From positions 1 to 6,140 of the forward strand of contig CAMCUG010000090.1 of assembly GCA_945878835.1 (NCBI GenBank): a DNA stretch of 6,140 nt, given 5' to 3'. Position numbers and translations under genes: made by a program. Shown piece after piece: positions 1 to 5,880 of this stretch. Origin of the DNA: Chryseobacterium gleum (GTDB lineage: Bacteria; Bacteroidota; Bacteroidia; Flavobacteriales_D; Sanyastnellaceae). The notes under the pieces are model-generated. The model ran no database searches. It was not told the origin of the DNA and saw only the letters and a list, made by a program, of their open reading frames with translations. The first letter of the stretch is position 1. Each line of letters begins with the position of its first letter.

Positions 1-1014
1 AACACAGTTGCTGACGTTATTTGCTTCAGCGCTTGTGGACCATGTCAAGCTCCAACCCCAGTGTTGTTCCGTGTAGACATGACTCTTCAAACAGTTAACG
101 CAAACGGTCCTCACGTTGCAGGTTCATTCCAAGGATGGAATCCTGGCGATGCGAACACCTTGATGACTGACCCAGACGGTGATAACATTTATGAAGTAAC
201 TCTTTTACTTCAACCAAGTACTTATGAATTCAAATTCGTTAATGGTTCTGCTTGGGCAGATGGAGCTGAAACTATTCCTGCCGATTGTAATGTAAATGGT
301 AATCGTGAGGTTGTTGTTGCGGCTGATCCAGTTGTTGAGCATTTCTGCTACAACCAATGTGGAGCAGAGTGTGTGGTTGATCCGGCTGCTGCTGACATCA
401 CTTTCCGCGTGAATATGTTCACTACCGGTGCGAGTGCTGCAGGTGTTTGGATGATTGGTGGTTTCACAACTCCAGTATGGCAAGGTGGTGCAGTTCAAAT
501 GACTGACGACAACTTAGACGGAGTTTATGAGTGCACAGTGAACGTTAGCGGTTCTGCTGACATTCAGTACAAATTTGTTAATGGAGACGTATCAGTTCCT
601 ACAAATGAAGAAGCTGTTGGTATTATGAATTGCGGTATAGCAAACGGTGTTGGCGGTTACAACCGAGTGCACACACGCACAGGTATTGCCGAGGTAATGA
701 ACACAGTGTGTTTCGATTCTTGTGCTGATTGTATTATTGGTGTTCAAGAAGCTATGGCTTTAACTGTATTGAATGCTTACCCAGTTCCTGCGAATGAGTT
801 CGTAACTCTTTCTTTCGGACAAGTTAAATCTGCTCCTATCACTGTTCGTGTAATGAACAACTTAGGTCAAGTAGTTTCTACTCAATACATGGGTAACCTT
901 CCAACAGGTAACAACCAAGTTCGTGTGAACTTAGAGGGTGTTGCTGGTGGAATCTATGCTATCGAATTGTCAAACGGAATTGAAAGAACTGCTGTACAAA
1001 TCGCAGTTCAATAA
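1..1014 (+). CDS. Secreted repeat protein with CBM48/AMPK-like domains and T9SS type A sorting domain (5' end outside window)
   Basis: The frame is open from base 1, so only the last 337 residues are seen and the true start lies upstream. Two tandem beta-sandwich repeats are visible, at residues 21-130 and 133-248. Each begins with FRVDM or FRVNM, has a glycogen-binding-like core (VAGSFQGWNPG then a DGDNIYEV segment; IGGF then LDGVYECTV), and ends in a YEFKFVNG or QYKFVNG strand, as in CBM48/AMPK or CBM20-like modules. After each repeat comes a cysteine cluster (CFSACGPC, CYNQCGAEC, CFDSCADC); the first belongs to a further repeat upstream. Residues 257-337 are a T9SS type A C-terminal domain (AYPVPANEF, VRVMNNLGQVV, GGIYAIEL), which directs export through the outer membrane and is normally cleaved off. 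Codon use (GGT, GTT, CGT, AAC, TTC) looks like that of a well-expressed gene. The carbohydrate ligand and any catalytic domain cannot be judged from this fragment. Confidence 0.88.
   Translation, partial: NTVADVICFSACGPCQAPTPVLFRVDMTLQTVNANGPHVAGSFQGWNPGDANTLMTDPDGDNIYEVTLLLQPSTYEFKFVNGSAWADGAETIPADCNVNGNREVVVAADPVVEHFCYNQCGAECVVDPAAADITFRVNMFTTGASAAGVWMIGGFTTPVWQGGAVQMTDDNLDGVYECTVNVSGSADIQYKFVNGDVSVPTNEEAVGIMNCGIANGVGGYNRVHTRTGIAEVMNTVCFDSCADCIIGVQEAMALTVLNAYPVPANEFVTLSFGQVKSAPITVRVMNNLGQVVSTQYMGNLPTGNNQVRVNLEGVAGGIYAIELSNGIERTAVQIAVQ
61..744 (+). repeat. Two tandem protein-level repeats (CBM48/AMPK-like) with Cys-cluster ends
   Basis: Unit one covers about 61-390 and unit two about 397-744. 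They share order rather than close DNA identity: an FRV[DN]M strand, a V-x-G-x-F turn, an M-T-D-x-x-x-D-G-x-Y-E segment, a KFVNG strand, an isolated Cys (ADC or MNC) followed by an N-G-x-N-R or Y-N-R strand, then a CxxxCxx(x)C cluster. The cluster at 22-45 is the tail of an earlier unit, so at least three copies exist. The DNA divergence between units argues for an old duplication. Confidence 0.7.
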
Positions 1015-1043
1015 TTCATTTGAACAGATTAATTTTAGAAAAA

Positions 1044-1068
1044 GGCTGCCGAAAGGCAGCCTTTTTTT
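1044..1068 (+). terminator. Rho-independent terminator of the repeat protein gene
   Basis: A perfect 7-bp GC-rich stem (GGCTGCC / GGCAGCC) closes a GAAA tetraloop and is followed by seven T residues. It starts 30 bases after the stop codon at 1012-1014. Five A residues precede the stem, so weak activity on the other strand is possible. Confidence 0.92.
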
Positions 1069-1112
1069 ATTGTTAGAATAATGCGTTCAAGCTGAGAAAG
1101 TTTAGGGCAAAA

Positions 1113-1140
1113 CAAACCCCCGAACGTTTTCGAGGGTTTG
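1113..1140 (-). terminator. Rho-independent terminator of the minus-strand peptidase/hydrolase operon
   Basis: Read on the minus strand, CAAACCCTCGAA pairs with TTCGGGGGTTTG around an AACG loop and is followed by TTTT. The one non-Watson-Crick position is a U-G wobble in minus-strand RNA but a C-A mismatch in plus-strand RNA, so the 12-bp stem is complete only for minus transcripts. It lies 120 bases past the SGNH hydrolase stop and 7 bases past the stop of the small ORF at 1148-1252. Confidence 0.75.
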
Positions 1141-1147
1141 CTTTACC

Positions 1148-1252
1148 TTAACTAAAAAGACCCACAGCAGAAACTGCGAATGGACTTTTCGGCGCGAAAA
1201 TACGTTGGTTCATTCGTATCTTCATATTATTATTTAATGGAGTTTTGAACAT
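1148..1252 (-). CDS. Possible 34-residue small protein at the operon end
   Basis: An ATG eight bases after the SGNH hydrolase stop opens a 34-codon frame ending in TAA. That stop is only 7 bases before the terminator hairpin. The peptide begins MFKTPLNNNMKIRMNQR and ends FAVSAVGLFS: a basic N-terminal half (five Lys/Arg, no acidic residue in the whole peptide) and a small-residue, mildly hydrophobic tail. Two internal Met codons (1225 and 1213) are alternative starts. Support comes from position: other gaps in this window are 1, 56, 31 and -4 bases, so a 120-base 3' region is out of character unless it encodes something. I recognise no family, and a frame this short can occur by chance. The alternative is a plain 3' untranslated region. 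Confidence 0.3.
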   Translation of the reverse strand: MFKTPLNNNMKIRMNQRIFAPKSPFAVSAVGLFS

Positions 1253-1260
1253 TCGTCCGC

Positions 1261-2499
1261 TCATTCAATACCGAGTAAAATTCGATGACTTATATCATTC
1301 ATTATGAAATGAATAATTTTAGGGCTGCTTGATTCCTCTATGAAGAATGTGTTTTGATTTTTCTGAGAATAATCTATTAGTCTTCCTCTCAAATCATAAA
1401 CAGTAACTGAAGAAACAGGAAAATTGAAATCTAACTCGAAACCATTTTCTAAATTTCGCACGCGATACTCACACTTTATTTCCTCTATATTATTCTCTTG
1501 CATCTGAATATCAAAAGAACCTTGCGCTGTTCTTCCGCAGGCATCAATGGCAGAATAACTTAGCACATAACTTCCGGATGAATTGTAGACATGTTCCGCA
1601 GCAAAATTGGTTGATGAACTTCCGTCACCAAAGTCCCAAGTAAAATTCCATCCGGCTGCAGATTGATTTTCAATTTGAAGATTTAATCCATTGGATGATG
1701 TGCTAATTGATACAGCAGGATCATATTCCCCCACATGCCATTCCATGGAGTTATTGAACACGACCTCTTGAGCTGCTAATTTTATTTTTTCGGCAACAAC
1801 AGGATCTAATGTTGAGGAATAGGTAATGAGATACGGGTCAGTGCGAAGCATTACTGCAATCATGCTGCATGCAGCGGCGTAACTGCCTTCCAATGAGGGA
1901 TGGCTGCCATCGGCTGAATATAAATTTATTTCAGGATAAGTATTTCGAATGTAATTCCAAAGGGCACCAACAGGGGAGAGAATCGCATTGTTGGCTATAG
2001 CCATTTGTCTGTATCGGAGATTCAGCAAACTGTCCATTCCTTCATAGGTGCATACCGGAGGCCACGAGGCGCAGTTCCCCGCATCACCGTTTTGTCTTCC
2101 CCAAGTCATATAAAAAACCGTCTCGGTGCAAGAATCTACTGCAAGTATTTGGTTGTTCAGTTGAGCGGCAAATGGAAAGCAATCGGTCAGAACTTGTCCT
2201 TCGGGAAAGGAGGGGAGTTGACTTTGCTCTTGCAAAACGACATAGTCCCAGTTCCCCTCATTAATAAGGGCTTGAGAACTTGCATTCGTGGTGTGCATTT
2301 GAAAAGTTGTTCCTCCCGGAGTGCTACTTGCCACTTCCATAGGCATACCCGCGAAGCCAATGCTCAACGCGCAATCAGCGGTTAATTGAGGCAAATTATT
2401 TACCCCAGTGTAACTGTTCCCAATGAACAACACACGCGTCTGAGAATGCAAAAGGTTGGTGAAAATTACCAACCATGCGCAGAAAAATAATTTCTTCAT
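1261..2499 (-). CDS. Secreted SGNH/GDSL-like hydrolase with PKD domain and C-terminal sorting-like domain
   Basis: 412 residues. The start is placed at the ATG at 2499, because MKKLFFCAWLVIFTNLLHSQ is a clean signal peptide and this ATG follows the upstream gene's stop by one base; the frame continues 29 codons further upstream, but only inside that gene. Residues 21-250 form an SGNH-type hydrolase of the DUF4886-like kind: FIGNSYT carries the likely nucleophile Ser29, PGGTT (61-65) the block II glycine, and DGSH (197-200) the likely catalytic Asp197 and His200. The usual GxND block III appears replaced by LQEQS (89-93). Residues 257-332 are a PKD domain (FTWDFGDGSS, then EHVYNSSGSYVLSYSA). 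Residues 345-412 resemble a degenerate T9SS type A domain (VTVYDLRGRLID). Expected activity is ester or acetyl hydrolysis, perhaps on polysaccharide; the substrate is unknown. It is co-transcribed with the M28 peptidase. Confidence 0.82.
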   Translation of the reverse strand: MKKLFFCAWLVIFTNLLHSQTRVLFIGNSYTGVNNLPQLTADCALSIGFAGMPMEVASSTPGGTTFQMHTTNASSQALINEGNWDYVVLQEQSQLPSFPEGQVLTDCFPFAAQLNNQILAVDSCTETVFYMTWGRQNGDAGNCASWPPVCTYEGMDSLLNLRYRQMAIANNAILSPVGALWNYIRNTYPEINLYSADGSHPSLEGSYAAACSMIAVMLRTDPYLITYSSTLDPVVAEKIKLAAQEVVFNNSMEWHVGEYDPAVSISTSSNGLNLQIENQSAAGWNFTWDFGDGSSSTNFAAEHVYNSSGSYVLSYSAIDACGRTAQGSFDIQMQENNIEEIKCEYRVRNLENGFELDFNFPVSSVTVYDLRGRLIDYSQKNQNTFFIEESSSPKIIHFIMNDISHRILLGIE

Positions 2500-2500
2500 A

Positions 2501-3775
2501 TTACTTAAATATGACGGGACCAACAATTGATTTTCCTTCACGAATATATTCAACTTCAGTTGTGTCACCTTCGTTGAATTTTCCAAGCGCTTCCATGTAT
2601 GAACTCATGTCTGCAATTTTATTCTCTCCAAGGCGAACAACAATGTCACCTTGCTTAAGTCCCGCTAATGCTGCTGGACGATTTTCCTTCACGCCATCGA
2701 TGCGCATTCCAACTCCGCTGAACATATAATCTGGCATAACACCTAGTGTTACTTTAAACGAAGAGTTCATTGGTTTTGGATCTATGGTCTTTGTGAATTC
2801 CAATTTCGAATGTGCATTCATTTCAACACACATCGAATACATGTAATTCACCACTTCATTCAATCCCTCATAATTGATTTTGTCGAAGTCATCACTTGGC
2901 TTGTGGTAGTCGCTGTGCTGTCCGGTGAAGAAGTGTAACACAGGAGTGCCCATGTTGTAGAACGAACTGTGATCGCTTGGACCGATGCCACTTTTATCGA
3001 ACAACAATTTGAAATTCGGTGTGTTGTTTTTTGTGAGCCAGTTCTCAAATTCAGGAGAAGTCCCTGTTCCGCTAATTGAAAGAGCTTGCTCTGCGTTCAA
3101 CCTTCCAACCATATCCATGTTCATCATGCAATTAACGGTTGCCAAATCAACAGTTGGATTCTTGCAGAAGTAGTTGCTTCCCCACAGTCCTTTTTCTTCT
3201 CCGCTGAACGCGATGAAGAGGTAGTTGTATTTAGTGGTTGAAGCAGATTTATCTGCTTTGAATTTGCGAGCTAACTCAATCATAGCAGAAACGCCGCTGG
3301 CGTTGTCATCTGCTCCGTTGTGAATGGCCCTTTCTCCCGTCCATAAGCTATTCTCGTCGCCATAACCCAAGTGATCGTAGTGCGCACCAATGGTGATGGT
3401 GTTTGCAGCGCCGTTGTCGATGTATCCGACAACATTTTTCCCATTGATTTCTTTCACCAATGACTTTCCCATTTTCAAACTGTCACCCACTTGGTGCACT
3501 TGTCCATGTCCTTGCGGAATAAATGAGAAGGCTTGAAAAAACCCGAGAGTTCCTTTTGGAAGTAATCCAATTTGAAGAAATTGATCTTGAATATATCCAG
3601 CGGCTTTATCAGCGCCAGGAGTTCCAATTGCTCTTCCTTCGAATGCATCACTGGCCAAAACGGCAACATCTGCTTTTAAATGAGCAATGCATTCTGTTGA
3701 TTTTTTTTCATGTGGAAGTACGGTGCAGCTGGCGAATGCAACTGCCATAGAAATCTGGAGTAAAAACTTTTTCAT
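2501..3775 (-). CDS. M28 family metallopeptidase with C-terminal PDZ domain, probable lipoprotein
   Basis: 424 residues. The N-terminus is a signal sequence with a lipobox-like FASC (Cys17), suggesting lipid anchoring, although Phe at -3 is not the commonest residue. Residues 30-325 are an M28 aminopeptidase domain with the full two-zinc set: His132 (AHYDH), Asp157 (GADDNASG), Glu193 as general base and Glu194 as ligand (SGEEKG), Asp221 (MNMDMVG) and His291 (DYHKPSDD). Active-site assignment is by alignment from memory to the family pattern. Residues 338-422 are a PDZ domain (GVGMRIDGVKENRPAALAGL, GDIVVRLGENKI). Family members remove N-terminal amino acids from peptides; the PDZ domain may bind substrate C-termini. 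It is the first gene of an operon with the SGNH hydrolase and is divergent from the gene at 3832. The start is fixed by the signal sequence and by a promoter box four bases upstream. Confidence 0.93.
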   Translation of the reverse strand: MKKFLLQISMAVAFASCTVLPHEKKSTECIAHLKADVAVLASDAFEGRAIGTPGADKAAGYIQDQFLQIGLLPKGTLGFFQAFSFIPQGHGQVHQVGDSLKMGKSLVKEINGKNVVGYIDNGAANTITIGAHYDHLGYGDENSLWTGERAIHNGADDNASGVSAMIELARKFKADKSASTTKYNYLFIAFSGEEKGLWGSNYFCKNPTVDLATVNCMMNMDMVGRLNAEQALSISGTGTSPEFENWLTKNNTPNFKLLFDKSGIGPSDHSSFYNMGTPVLHFFTGQHSDYHKPSDDFDKINYEGLNEVVNYMYSMCVEMNAHSKLEFTKTIDPKPMNSSFKVTLGVMPDYMFSGVGMRIDGVKENRPAALAGLKQGDIVVRLGENKIADMSSYMEALGKFNEGDTTEVEYIREGKSIVGPVIFK

Positions 3776-3779
3776 GACG

Positions 3780-3811
3780 CAAATTTAGTGACGATTCAAT
3801 ATAGTTTTCAA
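3780..3811 (-). promoter_or_regulatory. Bacteroidota-type promoter of the M28 peptidase operon
   Basis: On the minus strand TTG (3811-3809), a 21-base spacer and TAAATTTG (3787-3780) match both halves of the Bacteroidota housekeeping promoter (TTG and TAnnTTTG). The -7 box ends four bases before the ATG at 3775, placing the predicted transcription start at or next to the start codon. Confidence 0.7.
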
Positions 3812-3819
3812 TTCTTCGT

Positions 3820-3827
3820 TACCTTCG
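3820..3827 (+). promoter_or_regulatory. Candidate -7 promoter box of the carboxypeptidase-regulatory-like gene
   Basis: TACCTTCG matches TAnnTTTG at all but one defined position and lies exactly four bases before the ATG at 3832, the same geometry as at the other divergent starts. No TTG was found at a suitable distance upstream, so on its own this is weak. Confidence 0.4.
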
Positions 3828-3831
3828 CTAT

Positions 3832-4563
3832 ATGAGGTGTGTCAGTCTTTTTTTCTTTTTATTTCTTTCTCTAATTGGATTTTCTCAGACCATTCGAATT
3901 GAAGGAAGAGTGCGCGATCCTCACGGTCAAGGAATCCCAAACGCCATAATAGTAAACAACAGAACCAAAACAGGAAGCTTTGGTAATTCGAGCGGTTTTT
4001 ATTCCATTGTTTGTGAGAAGACTGATACATTAAGCATTACGGCTTTGAGCTATTACACGCGCCAATTGTGTATGAAAGATTCTTTGGTGAAGACTGTATA
4101 CCACCCGACAATTTTTCTCGACGATAGAACGTATATGTTACCCGTAGTGGAATTTATTTCTCCTAGAGATTTGGAGGCTATTGAAGATGATTTACGCGGT
4201 TTGGGCTTCGATGAAAATCAATTTAAGACGGCTAATGTAAGTAATCCAATTACGTTTTTGTACGAGCAATTTAGTAAACGTGAAAGAAGCAAGCTAGAGG
4301 TTTCTCGCATGGTTTACGAAGACAAGAAACGGGCTTTGCTGAAAGAGCTTTTTCACTTGTATGTCGATTATGATATTATTGATTTAACCAACGAAGAGTT
4401 CGACACGTTTATTGATTTCATGCATGTGAGTGATGATTTCATTCGTCAGAGTTCGCAGTATGAATTCTTGATTTTTGTGAAGGAAGAGTTTCAGCAATAT
4501 AAAATTTGGAGGCGCGGAAGAAGAGAATGGAAGGAAGATGATTTCAATTATGACAAGGATTAA
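3832..4563 (+). CDS. Exported protein with carboxypeptidase-regulatory-like domain
   Basis: 243 residues. A signal peptide with a long Phe/Leu core ends at about residue 19 (IGFSQ|T). Residues 21-98 form a carboxypeptidase-D-regulatory-like beta sandwich: RIEGRVRDPHGQGIPNAII, then SFGNSSGFYSI and DTLSITALSYYTRQ, following the usual G-x-V-x-D-x-x-G-x-P-x-x-x-A, G-x-F and D-x-L-x-I/V-S pattern. In TonB-dependent receptors this fold precedes the plug and barrel; here there is no barrel. Residues 105-243 look mostly helical and charged (VVEFISPRDLEAIEDDLRGL, then alternating acidic and basic stretches) and end in a basic then acidic tail (WRRGRREW, EDDFNYDKD). The molecular function is unknown. 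It probably acts in the periplasm or at the outer membrane. Its stop overlaps the stop of the convergent T9SS plug gene, with no terminator between them. Confidence 0.87.
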   Translation: MRCVSLFFFLFLSLIGFSQTIRIEGRVRDPHGQGIPNAIIVNNRTKTGSFGNSSGFYSIVCEKTDTLSITALSYYTRQLCMKDSLVKTVYHPTIFLDDRTYMLPVVEFISPRDLEAIEDDLRGLGFDENQFKTANVSNPITFLYEQFSKRERSKLEVSRMVYEDKKRALLKELFHLYVDYDIIDLTNEEFDTFIDFMHVSDDFIRQSSQYEFLIFVKEEFQQYKIWRRGRREWKEDDFNYDKD

Positions 4564-5849
4564 TTCCTTCTCGAATTTTGAATGAAGTTTCCTCCGCATT
4601 TGAAAAAGCCAGCATTCCGGTCGTAGTAGTATACCAATAGCTGATAATTGTTTTCCGTGGCAGAATGGTTTCCTTCAGCAAAATTAATCTCTTCGTTGTT
4701 GCTTGAAGGCTCAATTCGAAAACGGTAATTGTAAACACCTTGTTTCAAATACATGGTTGCTTGATACCCTTTTTTAATGTCACTGTATTCACACAGAATA
4801 GGAGTATTCCATTCATTTCCACATTCAAGAAAAACCTTGTTAAGTAATTCGGGTGAATTCAATTCGAAATGAACAAAAGTGTAATCGCTTGTGAGATCAT
4901 CGTCCTCGTAGATTTCACTGGAAATCAATGCAGCACCGTTGAGGTCGGAACGACTGGTGTAGGCGAGATTCATTTCGTTCTGACTGGGGTATAGATAAAT
5001 GTGATTTTCATTTTCAACACGAACGTTGTTCTGGACGTTGTAACCGTTTACGCGCAAATCCTTCGTTTCAAAAGCTTCCCATTCGCCGCTGCCTGGAAAT
5101 TCATTTTCACCGTTTGCATAATCATACACCAACACGTTGTTGGGTTGAATGTATGTCGGTTGGAAATTCATTTTATCGTCTTCCCATCTTCCGTTTTGAA
5201 GAATAACGGGAATGACTTTGTTCATGTCGTACACAGGAGTGTTAGCTAGTGAAATGGTGAAATCAACTTCCTGATGTGACTGAAGATGTTGAATGGTAGA
5301 AGCACGCTTAATATTCATATCGGCATTCAATCCGTGCTCCCCTTCAACATAAACCACCATGCGAAACCCAATTCGAACGCTCGATTCAGTGTATTCGCTT
5401 CCTTCGTGAACAACCACGTAGTAGTTTCCAGATTGAATAAACTTGGTCATGGTATTGGGCAATTCGAATCGGTAGTGATCGAAAGTAGCGGTTGTGTGAA
5501 TGGAGTTTTCGGGAAAAGAAACGCGTTGACTTGTGAATCCTTGTATGACGTCTGATGGATTAGTGTCATCTGTGTTCCAGTAAGGGTCGCAGTGAAATAT
5601 GGAGTAGTACAAATCTTCATCAGGAGAAGTGAACACATCGAATTCAAATTGAATGACGTCGTTACTCAATAGGTTTAAGAATGGTCCGGAAAGGGCAGCG
5701 TTCTTGGCGTGTGCCTCAACGGAAAAATAGTCGTAATCGGAATGAACGAAATTGCTGTTCAATGAAGGGATTTGTGCATGTATTGAGCACAATAGCATAG
5801 GAGCGAGGCAAAGAAATAAATAAAACAGGATAGATGAAGTATTCCGCAT
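4560..5849 (-). CDS. Type IX secretion system plug protein (DUF5103 family)
   Basis: 429 residues, a usual length for the family. A signal peptide covers about residues 1-26 (ending SIHAQ). Family hallmarks occur in order: LYYSIFHCDPYWN (80-92), VIQGF (101-105), DHYRFELPN (124-132), SGNYYVVVHEG (140-150), VRIGFRMVVYVE (158-169), VDFTIS (195-200), VILQNGRWED (215-224), a GSGEWEAFETKDLRV segment (253-267), DYTFVHFEL (322-330) and YLKQGVYNYRFRIE (367-380), then EGNHSATENNYQLLVYYYD (392-410). In Flavobacterium johnsoniae the Plug protein sits on the periplasmic side of the giant SprA translocon and blocks its pore when no cargo is engaged. That role is transferred here by family resemblance. Other T9SS core genes are not in the window, but a neighbouring gene (1-1014) encodes a likely cargo. 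The start is supported by the signal peptide and a promoter box four bases upstream. Confidence 0.9.
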   Translation of the reverse strand: MRNTSSILFYLFLCLAPMLLCSIHAQIPSLNSNFVHSDYDYFSVEAHAKNAALSGPFLNLLSNDVIQFEFDVFTSPDEDLYYSIFHCDPYWNTDDTNPSDVIQGFTSQRVSFPENSIHTTATFDHYRFELPNTMTKFIQSGNYYVVVHEGSEYTESSVRIGFRMVVYVEGEHGLNADMNIKRASTIQHLQSHQEVDFTISLANTPVYDMNKVIPVILQNGRWEDDKMNFQPTYIQPNNVLVYDYANGENEFPGSGEWEAFETKDLRVNGYNVQNNVRVENENHIYLYPSQNEMNLAYTSRSDLNGAALISSEIYEDDDLTSDYTFVHFELNSPELLNKVFLECGNEWNTPILCEYSDIKKGYQATMYLKQGVYNYRFRIEPSSNNEEINFAEGNHSATENNYQLLVYYYDRNAGFFKCGGNFIQNSRRN

Positions 5850-5853
5850 GCGA

Positions 5854-5861
5854 TAAAGTTA
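5854..5861 (-). promoter_or_regulatory. Candidate -7 promoter box of the T9SS plug gene
   Basis: The minus strand reads TAACTTTA, matching TAnnTTTG except for the final base, with exactly four bases (TCGC) before the ATG at 5849. At the expected -33 distance there is a T-rich run rather than TTG. That run lies inside the first codons of the gene starting at 5881. Confidence 0.5.
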
Positions 5862-5868
5862 TTCAGTT

Positions 5869-5876
5869 TATTTTTG
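5869..5876 (+). promoter_or_regulatory. -7 promoter box of the ApbE-like lipoprotein gene
   Basis: TATTTTTG is an exact match to TAnnTTTG and ends four bases (TGTC) before the ATG at 5881. No TTG was found about 19-23 bases upstream; that stretch overlaps the start of the plug gene on the other strand. Confidence 0.6.
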
Positions 5877-5880
5877 TGTC

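Noticed and set aside
205..498. Minus-strand 97-codon frame opposite the repeat protein
   Set aside because: It is fully antisense to a well-supported coding region with domain matches, and its translation has no recognisable signal or motif.
1167..1177. GCAG-AAA-CTGC hairpin before the minus-strand terminator
   Set aside because: A 4-bp stem does not extend and is expected by chance; it also falls within the possible small ORF.
2005..2385. Plus-strand 126-codon frame opposite the SGNH hydrolase
   Set aside because: It is antisense to the catalytic domain, and its Arg- and Ser-rich translation is typical of a shadow frame.
2497..2511. TATTTAAG four bases before the SGNH hydrolase ATG as an internal promoter
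   Set aside because: It has the same offset as the four divergent starts but misses two of the conserved T positions and lies within a one-base operon junction; it is probably chance in AT-rich codons.
2500..2586. 29-codon N-terminal extension of the SGNH hydrolase frame to an ATG at 2586
   Set aside because: The extension lies inside the PDZ-coding end of the upstream gene and would put 29 residues in front of a clear signal peptide. The ATG at 2499 fits both signal peptide and operon spacing.
4555..4569. Inverted repeat AAGGA-TTAAT-TCCTT as a bidirectional terminator
   Set aside because: It has only five base pairs, two of them G-C, and no T-tract on either strand; too weak to call a terminator.
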